Below, piece by piece: positions 22,734 to 34,300 of a DNA stretch of 64,000 nt; position 1 is the first letter of the stretch, and each line of letters begins with the position of its first letter. Under the pieces are notes generated by a model. That model was not told the origin of the DNA. It did no database searches and saw only the letters and a list, made by a program, of their open reading frames with translations. The position numbers and the translations under genes are program-made. Source of the DNA: Raffaelea ambrosiae (taxonomy: Eukaryota > Ascomycota > Sordariomycetes > Ophiostomatales > Ophiostomataceae); contig PCDI01000001.1 of the NCBI GenBank assembly GCA_002778195.1, positions 930,001-994,000 of the forward strand. The letters run 5' to 3'.

Positions 22734-24056
22734 ATGGCCCCCGCAAACCCGCCTCAAGCAGAGGTGGACGCCCTCAATTCGGTCGTCGACAACTCGGTGG
22801 CTGTGGTCAAGAACTTGAAGGGCTTTGTCCACAACATCTACGCCGACGCCGTTGGACACTGTGCGGTGCAGCAACCACCCAAGGACAAGGAGGCGTCGTC
22901 TTCTTCGAATCCCAAGCCGGCAGCCAGCTGGAACCCGCCCACGCCCTTGGATGCCCTGGCGCTGGCCCACGACTCGGCCACGCTCATCCGGGCGCACTCG
23001 ACCAAGCTCTCGCTGCTGATCATCAACGAGCCCTTCACGCCGTCAGCCATTTCCAGGGTGGTCCAGGAAGTCGTACATGGACCGGTGCCGGCCCTGGCCA
23101 AGGCCGTTGAGGTCTGCTACGGCGACCGGTACACGTACTGCATGCAGCGCGATGTGGCAACGCGCAGCGAGAGTCTGCTGGGCCAACTCCAACAGCTGCT
23201 CGAGTCCATTCCGCGAGACGGCCGTGTTCTGTCCACCTCCGACAAGGGGAAGAAGACAGCAGGAAGCAGCAGCAGAAGCAGCGCCGGTGGGGGAGGAGGA
23301 GGGGCCAGTGGTAGCAGTTCCTCCAGCAACAACTTTACCAATATCGGCATACTCTGGAAAGAGTGCGACGGGCTGATGGCTCTGGCCAAGCTGGGCGTGC
23401 GCGGCCGTCTGATCCAGATCGTCGAGCAGCTGTCGGCCACGATTAAGGACACGTTGGAGGAGCTGAAGGAGTGGAGCGAGGAAGAAGACGACGACGACGA
23501 CGACGACGACGAGGAAGAAACGGCGGGTGAGGCCGATCTGGAAGACGGCAACGACAACAAGCAAGGAGGAGGCGGCCACCCGTATGCCGATGCCCAGGCG
23601 GCCGTCGACGCCTTCATGGATAGCTCGTCCCGGCACATCCCTGCGGATGACCCAGACGCTCTCCGGCCGCGCCTCGACATGTCCCTCAAGAAGATGCGTC
23701 TGGTGGGCCTGCTGTTCTCCGCCATCATCAAGAGGCGCCTGCGCACTTTGCCCCCCATCCTACCCACAGCCAGGCCCACCGACACGGCCGCGCGCCTGGA
23801 TGGTGCCGTGGCCGCTCTCAAGGTCCTCCCGGACAAGTTCGACGACCTGGCCATGGCGTTCTACGGACTGAACCGGGCGGATGTGGACAAGCTGATGGAG
23901 AGCAGTTTCGGAGATGCCTGTGCAGTTGCAGAACTGCTGTCCCGGCCATGGGAGGTCAAGGAAGGTGGCGAAGACAAGGGGGATGAGTTCAGTGCATGGG
24001 TGCGCAAGTTCCAGATCGAGATCCAGACGAAGCTGTTGGCCGGGAAGGGAACGTAA
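22734..24056 (+). CDS. GCIP (Grap2/cyclin-D-interacting) domain protein
   Basis: A single exon of 440 residues, starting at the first in-frame ATG after the divergent promoter. It is mostly helical, with the pattern of the GCIP/CCNDBP1 family: an N-terminal helical block (VDNSVAVVKNLKGFVHNIY), then SAISRVVQEVVHGPVPALAKAV with the CYGDRY turn, and a C-terminal half from about residue 205 (NIGILWKECDGLMALAKLGV). Two low-complexity inserts interrupt it: Ser/Gly near 175-200 and an Asp/Glu run near 245-260 encoded by GAC repeats. In animals GCIP binds cyclin D and Grap2. The fungal role is not established, so the annotation is to the domain only. Confidence 0.85.
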   Translation: MAPANPPQAEVDALNSVVDNSVAVVKNLKGFVHNIYADAVGHCAVQQPPKDKEASSSSNPKPAASWNPPTPLDALALAHDSATLIRAHSTKLSLLIINEPFTPSAISRVVQEVVHGPVPALAKAVEVCYGDRYTYCMQRDVATRSESLLGQLQQLLESIPRDGRVLSTSDKGKKTAGSSSRSSAGGGGGGASGSSSSSNNFTNIGILWKECDGLMALAKLGVRGRLIQIVEQLSATIKDTLEELKEWSEEEDDDDDDDDEEETAGEADLEDGNDNKQGGGGHPYADAQAAVDAFMDSSSRHIPADDPDALRPRLDMSLKKMRLVGLLFSAIIKRRLRTLPPILPTARPTDTAARLDGAVAALKVLPDKFDDLAMAFYGLNRADVDKLMESSFGDACAVAELLSRPWEVKEGGEDKGDEFSAWVRKFQIEIQTKLLAGKGT

Positions 24057-26160
24057 GGCTGGAGAAGGAGTTGGTAGAGGCTCACAGTTGTGTGCCTCTC
24101 CACATTTGAGAGCACTGCATAGCAAGGTTTTTGCATTTGACGTTTCCAACGAGACTGTTTTTTGAATAACGGTAGACATGGCAATAGTTCCGGTATGCTT
24201 GCACCCTCGTGATGATTGGGTTCTGGGGAGTTCTCCGAGTTGCATGCAATGAACTAGTTATATGATGTAAAAAATATGAGTATCAGTGGAACCCAAAGAT
24301 ACTCGGCTCGAGCATTTCGAGAATTTGTATGGTTCTTTTTGTTCTATTACATTTGTTTGGACAAGTAATCGATGCCCTTACTTCCTCTTCAAATAACAAC
24401 ATCGATAATGTTTACGAAATCGAAAGGCACGACAACGACGTCTAGTTATGAATATACATTAAATATATGGGGTTGGCTCTTTTTTAAAAAAAATTCAGTG
24501 CAAGAAATTTGTAGAATTCTTACGGGAGCTCAACTCTGTTAGTGTTAACGTTATCAGAGTCTTTTCAGATCAATACATGATCAACGGCAATTTTTTCTTT
24601 CAGGCAAGACAAGACCACTCGTAAACTCGAATTCCTGTCATTAGATTCAATTCATTGTAATCAGGTTTACCAAGTTCCATATTCATCTATTTTGTCTGTG
24701 ATACAACGAGACACGCACAGCTTCAAGCCAAGAACTGTGCTCCCCTCCACCCACTATACACAAAACGGGGTTGCAATAAGATCAAACACATATGGTTCCT
24801 CACCAAGACGTCGATACTGCTTTCGTCAGGTCACTCGTCGTGCCAGTGCAGGGCTGCATGAAGCAAAGCTCGGTTCCCTCGCCACCTCCCCCGCGCGATC
24901 GACCCGAACCCAAGGTTCGTGTTTCAGTTCCCGAATCAAACAACAGCCCGAGCGGGGTGTTTTGGACAAAGTAGCCAAGAAAAAGAAGCGTCTCGGCCCC
25001 AAAAAGGAAAAAAAAAAGAGTTAATATACTTATGAAGATTATGGTTATATGGTTCCTCTCATACAACTGTGACATGGCTTGCACGTTGCGTGCTAAATGA
25101 TACAGGAAGACCTAGGAGTGCCTTGTTCATCTCACAGGCATTTCGGACAGGCACCGTCACTGCTGATATCCCTATGTGCCATGTGCATAGTATTTTGTTT
25201 TAGGTTTTTCTCCTAATCTTTTTTTTTTCTTTTTTTCTTTTGTTCACATAACAGGACCCGCTTTGATATGCGGATCGAATGCTATCCGAGAGCCGTTCTG
25301 TTTTGGACTCCTAGCCAGCTCTCTCTTCGTGGGACAGCTCCTGGTGGTGGCAAAGGGTGTTCCTGCCTTTGCATCCATGGCCAGCTCAAAACACATTAGA
25401 GCATAACTAAACAGTACTAAACATGCAAAGGTGCGCCTGTAAACTTTGTTTCCTAGTTTGCGGGCTATCTCGCTGGTGCCGCACTTGTTTCGAACGCCGG
25501 CTGAGAGAAGCCGTCATAAAAAAAAATCTCCCTTACAGGAACAAGGGGGACCAGGAAAGACAAAACAGACAAAAAAAAACCCCACGAGTAAGACACTGTC
25601 TTTGTCCACATCAGAATGAAATAAGAGCAATGTGTTGTACTTGTGTTTTTTTTTACTCGATATCACTTGTCGTTGGGTTGGTTGGAGATTTCGGGCTGGT
25701 GATTGCCCCGTCATCCCGGCCGCTCCCGCCGTGGATGTTCTAAAGTATTCCACGACGCGTCGGGAGGGGGCCAGAAAGGCCCAAAACGGTGCGTGGTGGA
25801 CCTGCGGATGCTTGTTTACGCAAAGTGTGGAAATGAACAAAAAGATAAGAAACGTGAGTCAAGGCCAAGACGACAGGAAGTCGAATTTATTAGGCGAACG
25901 CCTGGATAAGCGTTCATCTTCCCTGTTGGTGTCTTACACCCTGTCTAATGAAAGTTTGGCCGACTGGGAAAAAAGTCTCCGTGACGGCGTTCTGGAGCGA
26001 AGTGGGAGGTCCGGCGCCGTCCCCTGTCCAAAGCTACTATTACGTGTACGGTGTGGTGAGTGGGTGGACAACAGTTCTAGAAGGATCGGCATAGATACCT
26101 ACTCGTAGAAGCGTTTTTGTAATACGAGTACCTGACGCGTTCAGGAGACAACGCCCGCGG

Positions 26161-26180
26161 TCTCCCTAGAATTAGGGAGA
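26161..26180. repeat. Short perfect inverted repeat
   Basis: TCTCCCTA and TAGGGAGA are separated by GAAT, giving an 8-bp stem with a 4-nt loop. No neighbouring gene explains it. Confidence 0.6.
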
Positions 26181-28216
26181 ATTACCGCCGTAAGACGGAG
26201 GCCCTGGGGGGAAGATAGGGGAGGTAGAGGGGCTCGAATGGATGTTCAATAATGCGCTGTAAGTTACGAGCATGATGTACTCGTAGTTAGCGTGCTGTTT
26301 GTGGGGTGAGTGAGTTGCAGCGTCAGATAGGGGCCAAGTGGGCCGTCCAGTGGACTTTTGATGTCTTTCCGATGGCGACCCTCGTCAGACACCACCAGCG
26401 AAGCAAAGATGGGCATGTGAAATGCCATGTATTGGTTGTATATACCAGAGCGAGGAGATGAGTCAGACGGCCGAAAAGCACAAGGAGCAGATTTGCGACA
26501 AGAGCGAACGCAGCACAGAGGGACTTGATCCAGTCTGGCTACGTGTACGAGTACGGACATGCGTCTTGCCAAGACGACGATCCGACCCAAGACGACGGAC
26601 AACGGACCACAGATTACGACTCGGCCGGCAACCCGGCGGAGTTGCTGATTTGGGTTGTCGGCACGGCCGCAGCGATCGGCATGGGCGGGTCCGGGAGAAC
26701 GTCCTGTCGTTCACCGCATCGGATCCGACTGGTACGGAGCGCTGCTTGCGTGTTTGTTGAGGAACGGCAGGCACCCGTCACCGAGGCTCTTCGGTCAGTC
26801 GACCGTAGCACTGCATGATTTCCAGCCAATGCCGCCGTCGGCTTGGCCGTCGTTCGTTGGGCCGCGTTTAGGCCGACATCGAGCTCAGCAGACTGATGTT
26901 GAATCGGTCCTCCTACGCGCTCTCTCTTATTTTTTTTTGCCCCCCCCCCCTCTCCTATTGCTGACGTCCAGCCCTCACGCCTTGGGTCAATACGCTCGAC
27001 TACACGGCCGTTGTGTTTCCCGTCACCAAAGTCGATGCAGAGGCGGACAAGCTCGAGGGCGACTATTCGTCCGTGGGTCAGACGAATACGAACATCCGGG
27101 ACGCATGCATGTTGTTGATATTATGATTTTGAAACACCCCCTCCGTCCCTTTCCCAGTCGACACTCACACACAAGATTCTGTCTGAAGCACTGGCAAACA
27201 GCTAGACAAGCTTGGGTCTTACACCGCAAATACTTTGTACGTGGTATTTATTGTTGGAAGGTAACGAGTAATACTATGTAATACCGAGAGAAATAATAGT
27301 GGACCCACAGTCCTTCAGCATATGGGGCTTCTCATTTGTCGGCATGCACCCAATTTCCTTTCCTGGCATCTCCGGCTGACCGTTTCGTTCTCGGTTGCGG
27401 GTAACGATCCAATGCCACCTTACAAATAAAGCCTCGTCATAGTGCATGGCATTTCGTACTGAATCTTTTCTTTGTGGCGCAAAAGTGCCACCAACTACAG
27501 GGCAACTATGATGCAAGAGGATACATTTTCTGCTGCGGCGCAGCCTTTTTTTTTTTTGTTGGGTTGGAGAATCTGCTCTCCTTGCAGGTCGTTTCTCCTT
27601 GCAGGATCTGGCAGGACCACAGGGTGCGCACCCGCAGTAGGGAGGCACCTGACGCAGGATCCAGGATTCTTTGCTCGTGACAAGTATCTTGGCTGGGGAA
27701 CATTTCGGACCAAAAAGAGCAAGACGAACCGTGATCAGCCGCGGGAACCGTGAATTCCGCCGCCCATATGAACAAGGAATGGTATGGCCAATTCCTCTTG
27801 TCTGGTGGCACGGAATTCGGAATGGCGTGAGCCGGTCAAGATGCCCACAACGGGTAACAATTCTTACACTTTTTTTCTTATTTACTGGGCTTTGTTGGGA
27901 CTTTGCCGGCGCTGGGCATGCTTGGCTGGCATCATCAAACGGTCGCAAAATGCCTGGCCCAGTGAGCGGACTCAATCCGAGTGCGGCAGGGTTCTTTCTG
28001 ATTTGGATGTATCTTACCGCGTACTCTCAAGAACGCACATAGCTGCATGGGCGCACAACATACGACCAAAACTGCACGTAGCCGCAATGGCTCTTCCGGC
28101 ATCCGAGAAAGGGTTACATGTGACATGAGAGACAGGCAAAGAAGAGCGCGACGAGCTTCTTGTGTGTAATACGGGAGTGCGGCAACAGTGCAGAGGTACC
28201 TATGAGCCAGAGGCCG

Positions 28217-28275
28217 TCCCGCAGCTCCTTGTCCCAGCTCCTTGTCCCAGCTCTGTCCCAGCTGTGTCCCAGCTG
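28217..28275. repeat. Minisatellite, TCCCAGCTCCTTG-type unit
   Basis: About five tandem units of 11-15 bp, all containing TCCCAGCT or a one-base variant (the first is TCCCGCAGCT), shortening from left to right and ending in CAGCTGGGA. Non-coding as far as can be seen. Confidence 0.8.
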
Positions 28276-30218
28276 GGATTTCCGCCGCTGTTTTCGGGTG
28301 AAACGCGGCTGAGCTGGTGTTCGGCCCTGCAACTCTTTGGTAGAAGGAACTCTGCAATTTTGTTCTTTTTCTTTTCTGGGCCGCAAGGCGCCGTACTCTT
28401 ATTCGTGTTCGGAGAGGCGGACCACTCCGGCGGAACAGGTTTTGTTTGCTTACGGCGTTCCGGCGATTACGATCATGGTCCGAAGATGCACACGGCCAAG
28501 GAGACGAGAGACAAGGGGTGGTGAAAGCCAGAGACAGAGCATACTCGTACGGAGTCGACAAAGCAGAGCGGTCGAGTCACAACTGCCGAAGCCAGAATCC
28601 TGCCGATTGTCCTGCCGGACGGGCCGCTGACTGTGTTGAGGATCCCATCAGGCTGTCTTTCACAGCACGGCAGATGTTGCAGTGGTTGCAGGTGTGTGCA
28701 AAAGCCGTGTTGTGGTGCAGTGCGCAGACGCTGTGGTGTGGTTGACAACGAGAGCCTGTCTGACACGCGCAGTTCGGCGGACGAACAGCGGCGATAGCTG
28801 GGGGTTATTGTAGACCGGGTAGAAAGAAGGACCTTTTGTGGAAACTGTCTAGAACGTAAGAAAGGCTCGTTAGAATAGGCGTACTCGCTAAATCCGGGCG
28901 CGGGATCAGATGGTGGATAGGAACACGCACCGGGAGGCATCTTCCTCTGAAAGTGGACGGGAAGTCGGGTTGACAATAAACCCGAGAGGACGGACTGGGG
29001 TGAACTGGGGGTTACTTGGGGCGGGAGGGTGTGTGAGGGAAACCTGGAAAGAGTGGCGTTTTTTATTCTCCCTTTGTATTGTGCATCTTGCAATCGGAGG
29101 GTTTTTATGACGATTTTTAAGCCCTGCAATCTTGTGAGAGTTCGGCTCAATCAGCGTAAGATACCTACCTCACTGGAGATCTGGCGCATTGGGTACATAC
29201 CTGAGGCGGGTCGTCTTGAGGCCGAGCCGCCAAGTGGGCCAATAATGCCAGCGCACGCAACGTCATTGGCCTGATGGGCTGGAAGCACGCCAAATCCTAA
29301 AGACCGGACAGAGAGCAAGTACACAGTACACACTGTGTAAATAGCTTCTTCATTCGAATTCAGATTCGGGGTCGGCCAGGTACCTGGAACCCGGTTACCG
29401 CCCAGGAATTCATTTCTGGCAGGCGCCGGATTGAGTAATGTGCATGCGATATACTACGTATGACCAGCTGGACATACTCGTACACAATACCGTGTGTGCT
29501 GTGTGTTGAGCACCGCCTGTGCGTTACGGTCTACTACAATGTACATAGTACGTACTCGTATCTTACTGCCCTGTAAGCAACCTAGTCAAATTAAGCTTGG
29601 CGACCGCGCTAGAGAACATATCTGGGACTTCATCACTGTCGTTGCCGTTGAGCGTATTGGCGCAAGTTTACGGGGGAGTAAGACTGGGCCCAACCAGGAC
29701 CATCTTCAGGGCCGTCTAGGGCCGTGTACGAGTACGGTGTACGAGGAGTCGTTCGCCTACACGGTAGCCTCTGGAAAAAGGTACACCGCAGGTCGTGAAA
29801 TGGTGGGGCGGCGATGGAGATCAGAGATGGCCCAGGCTGAGACAGTACGACTATGTACGTACACGTACCTGGTACGCGCACCGTAGCGCTAGCAACGGCG
29901 ACAGAAAGTCAACAACAGAAGGGCCAAACAAAGCCATCCAAGACAATCCAGCAGGCAGCAGCTGGCAAGCGGTTTGCAACAGCACCAAGCACCAGACCAG
30001 CTGCCAGACCGGGCCGTTTCTCGGTCGTGCCTGCCTAGAGGTCGACATGCTATGGACAGATGTGCGAAAAGTCCCCGCGCGCGAACCGAGCAAGAAGCAG
30101 GCAAGCAGGCAGGTACGGGGACCGGGGAAGGCGCGACTGGGGCGGGCAGCAAGCCTCTGCTTTGGCAACGCGGGCCGTACGAGAAACGTCTGAACAGAAC
30201 AGACTTTTCAGAAACAAA

Positions 30219-30293
30219 CACACACAAGAGAGAGAGACACCGGCGGAAAACACACACAAGAGACACTGGCGGAAAACACACACACTGCGCTAG
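30219..30293. repeat. Tandem repeat, ACACACAAGAGAGACACYGGCGGAAA-like unit
   Basis: Two full units and one partial unit of 26-30 bp combine a CA run, a GA run and the core CGGCGGAAAA/TGGCGGAAAA. The array lies about 1.05 kb upstream of the PDR transporter start. Confidence 0.75.
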
Positions 30294-30537
30294 GACTCCC
30301 ACACCAGGGTAGTCCGCACGTAGCGTTGATTGTCCGGTGTCCCCATCCGCCTCCAGCTTCCCGCAGGCCCACTTGCCACCCCCCCTGAGCTTGTTCGCTC
30401 GCTCCTCTCGCTTCGCCCTCCTCGTCCACCCGTTGGCAGCTACCCCTACCCTCCACCAGGGCTGTCGTTTTCTTCCAATTGACTGGTTGCTTTTTATTTC
30501 TCATTCTTCGTTTTCGGGCTCTTCGTCGAGTCCGGCC

Positions 30538-30702
30538 ATGTGGAACCCGTCTCCCCATGGGCCCTATTTGACGAGGCGGATCCCCGATTGGGATGGTGGA
30601 AAACGCTCCTTTGGATGGGCGATGCTCTTCTTTTCTGGTCTCGCGACTTTTGTTTTTGGTCCCTCAGGCCCCTTTCTTCTTCCCACTGCAGTTCCTCACT
30701 GA
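30538..30702 (+). other. Possible upstream ORF in the PDR transporter leader
   Basis: An ATG-started frame of 54 residues (MWNPSPHGPYLTRR... then a hydrophobic stretch) lies 610 bp before the transporter ATG in C/T-rich sequence that could be the 5' leader. Whether this part is transcribed cannot be seen, so this is a candidate only. Confidence 0.3.
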
Positions 30703-31311
30703 GCAGTGTCTTGCCTGTTCGCGCCGACCGTCGCCTCGACCGTCTTGGAACAGCCTGACAGAATACTGCCTCGGGAGCTGTTTTTCTTCTTCTTTTTCCT
30801 CTTTCTCTTTCTTCTTCTGTGTTTACTTCCCGCTTCCTTTGTTTCGGGTTTCCCTTAATACGCTTGATTCTTCCATTTCCCCAAGAGTCTTCCCTTTCTC
30901 GCCCTCCATTCCCGGCCGTCTCTCGTCAGCGCTCTCCCGACCGATGGTGCTTTTCGATCGCGGATCTCTCTCACCGAGCTCGCGATTTTTTTTTATCTCA
31001 GACGTCATCACCCCAGCGCCACCCAGGGTGTCGACTCTCCCTTGGGGGACTACTTTTATTAGCTGAGCCTCCGGCTCTCCCCCCCCTCTACGCTCAACGT
31101 CGCCTTTGTCGTTGATGCTCCGTTCCTGAGCCATACCCCACGTGCTCACGGCACCCACGACTGAAGCAAGCAAGCCGCTGTTCTGCTTATCTTTGCACGC
31201 GTTCAGACAACAACGCATTGATACCAACCGACCCAATTGGTGATCCCTGTACGCTTTACAGCCAGACACCGACCCGACCAGACAGCTCGTCCTGGGCGCA
31301 CAGCACGCACA

Positions 31312-34300
31312 ATGGCGTTCGCAGGCTCCTTTGGGAGCTATGACCGCACGGCCCAGGCCATGGGCGTGCCTCTGTCGCGCCACGTCACGCACGACGAGGA
31401 CGACCTGGTCAACACCGGCACCGGCACCGGCACCGGCGGCGTCGCCGGCCTGGAGCCAACAGCCGAAGGCGTCCACACGCGCGCCACGTCGGTGACGGAG
31501 ACGGGCGAGTCTGTCCACAACCGCGCCAAGGACGGCAAGGAGATCTCGCTGCCCGGCAGCAAAAGCAGCAACACCGCCGGCGGCGGCGGCGGCGGCGGCG
31601 GCAGCAAGGACGGCATCACGGACGACGACGACCAAGAAGAGGACGACGAGGAGGCGGAAAACCGCATCGAGATGGAGCGGCGCAGCAGCGTGGTGCAGGC
31701 GCTGGCGCGTAAGATGACGACGCAGTCGGCGTTCCAGGGCGGCAGCAACGTCTTCATCGAGGCGGCCCTGGACCCCGACTCGCCGCTCAACCCGCACGGC
31801 GACCACTTCAACGGCCAGCGCTGGGCCAAGGCCGTGGTCAACATGATGGAGACCGAGGGCCACAACTTCCGCACCTCGGGCATCGCCTTCCAGAACATGA
31901 ACGTGTACGGCTACGGCGCGGCCACGGACTACCAGAAGGACGTCGCCAATGTGCTGCTGATGGCCGGCACCATGGCCCAGCAGCTGGTGGGCAAGGGCAA
32001 GCGCCGCATCGACATCCTGCGCGACTTTGACGGCGTGGTGAACAAGGGCGAGATGCTGGTCGTGCTGGGCCCGCCCGGCGCCGGCTGCACGACGCTGCTC
32101 AAGACCATCGCCGGCGAGACCAACGGCATCTACATCGACGACCAGTCCTACTTCAACTACCAGGGCATGACGGCCAAGGAGATGCACACCGCCCACCGCG
32201 GCGAGTCCATCTACACCGCCGAGGTCGACGTGCACTTCCCGCAGCTGTCCGTTGGCGACACGCTGACCTTTGCCGCCAGCGCGCGCGCGCCGCGCTCGCT
32301 GCCCCACGGCATCACCAAGCGCATGTACGCCGGCCACCTGCGCGACGTCGTCATGGCCATGTTCGGCATCTCCCACACGGTCAACACGCGCGTCGGCAAC
32401 GAGTACGTGCGCGGCGTCTCGGGCGGCGAGCGCAAGCGCGTCACCATTGCCGAGGCGGCCCTGTCGGGCGCGCCGCTGCAGTGCTGGGACAACAGCACGC
32501 GCGGCCTGGACAGCGCCAACGCCATCGAGTTCTGCCGCACGCTGCGCCTCAACACGGAGCTGTTTGGCAGCACGTCCGTGGTCTCCATCTACCAGGCGCC
32601 CCAGAGCGCCTACGACCTCTTCGACAAGGTCACCGTCATCTACGAGGGCCGCCAGATCTACTTTGGTCCCACGGGCCCGGCCCGCCAGTACTTTGTCGAC
32701 CTGGGCTTCTACTGCCCGCCGCGCGCCACCACCCCCGACTTCCTGACCTCCATGACCGCGCCCCAGGAGCGCATCGTGCGCGAGGGCTTCGAGGGCCGCG
32801 CGCCGCGCACCCCCGACGAGTTCGCCGCCGCCTGGCGCGCCTCGGCCCAGTACGCCGCGCTCCAGACCGAGATCGAGAACTACAAGGCCGAGCACCCCAT
32901 CAACGGCCCCGACGCCGACGCCTTCCGCGCCTCGCGCCGCGCCCAGCAGGCCAAGGCCCTGCGCGCCAAGAGCCCCTACACCCTCTCCTACAGCCAGCAG
33001 ATCGAGCTCAACCTGTGGCGTGGCTGGAGGCGTCTCGTGGGCGACCCCAGCCTGACCATCGGCGCCCTCATCGGCAACTTCATCATGGCCCTGATTATCG
33101 CCTCCGTCTTCTACAACCTGCAGCCGACCACCAGCAGCTTCTTCCAGCGCGGCGCCCTGCTCTTCTTTGCCTGCCTCATGAACGCCTTCTCCAGTGCTCT
33201 CGAGATCCTGACCCTGTATGCCCAGCGTCCCATTGTCGAAAAGCACGACCGATACGCCCTGTACCACCCGTCCGCCGAGGCCGTGGCCTCCATGCTGTGC
33301 GACATGCCCTACAAGGTGTCCAATGCCATCTTATTCAACCTGGTGATCTACTTTATGACGAATCTGCGACGCGAGCCCGGCGCCTTCTTCTTCTTCTTGC
33401 TGATGAACTTCCTCGTCGTCCTGGCCATGTCCATGGTCTTCCGCACCATCGCCTCGTCTTCGCGCACGCTTTCGCAGGCCATGGTGCCGGCCGCCATCAT
33501 GATTCTTGCCCTGATCACGTTTACCGGCTTCGTCATCCCCATCAACTACATGCTGGGCTGGTGCCGCTGGATCAACTACGTCGATCCCATGGCGTACGCC
33601 TTTGAGTCGCTCATGGTCAACGAGTTCCACGGGCGCCAGTTCATCTGCACCGACTTTGTGCCCAGCCCCGCCATCCCAGGCTACGCCGACGTGCCCTCGA
33701 GCAATCGTGTCTGCTCAACGGTCGGCTCGGTCACGGGCAATCCGTATGTCGAGGGCGACGCGTATATCGGGACCCAGTTCCAGTACTTCCACGCGCACAA
33801 GTGGCGGAACATTGGCATTGTCATTGGGTTCATCCTGTTTTTCCTGGTCACCTACATGGTGTCCGCCGAGATTGTGTCCGAGAAGAAGTCCAAGGGCGAG
33901 GTGCTCGTCTTCCGTCGCGGCTACAAGCCGGCCGTGTTCAAGGAGAAGAACGGCAGCGGCGATATCGAGGCAGGCCCCGTCACGGCGGGCGGCTCTACTG
34001 CTGCGTTTGCGAACGACGCCAAGGGCCACGTCAGCGACAAGGAAACCGGCTACCGCAGCGACGGCGCCATGATCCAGGGCTCTACCAGTGTCTTCCACTG
34101 GCAGGACGTGTGCTACGACGTGAAAATCAAGAAGGAAAACCGACGCATTCTCGACCACGTCGATGGCTGGGTCAAGCCGGGCACGCTGACGGCGCTGATG
34201 GGCGTTTCCGGTGCCGGCAAGACCACCCTGCTTGACTGTCTGGCTGACCGTACCTCCATGGGCGTGATCACCGGTGATATGTTTGTGGATGGCCACGAGC

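Larger units (their letters stand above)
24057..31311. other. Gene-poor region of about 7.2 kb
   Basis: None of the many short overlapping frames (maximum about 233 codons) is recognised or joins into a longer product. From about 24240 to 24700 the sequence is clearly AT-rich. Between 26.1 and 29.75 kb the octamer TACGAGTA (either strand) occurs eight times. Two minisatellites are listed separately. The last kilobase is C/T-rich and is most simply the promoter and leader of the PDR transporter. Confidence 0.55.

Noticed and set aside
27274..29150. Overlapping minus-strand frames of 208-233 codons
   Set aside because: They overlap one another in different frames, show no domain, and sit in repeat-containing DNA; no transposase or polymerase motif was found.
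30823..33267. 814-codon antisense frame over the PDR transporter
   Set aside because: Shadow of the GC-rich first exon; no motifs.
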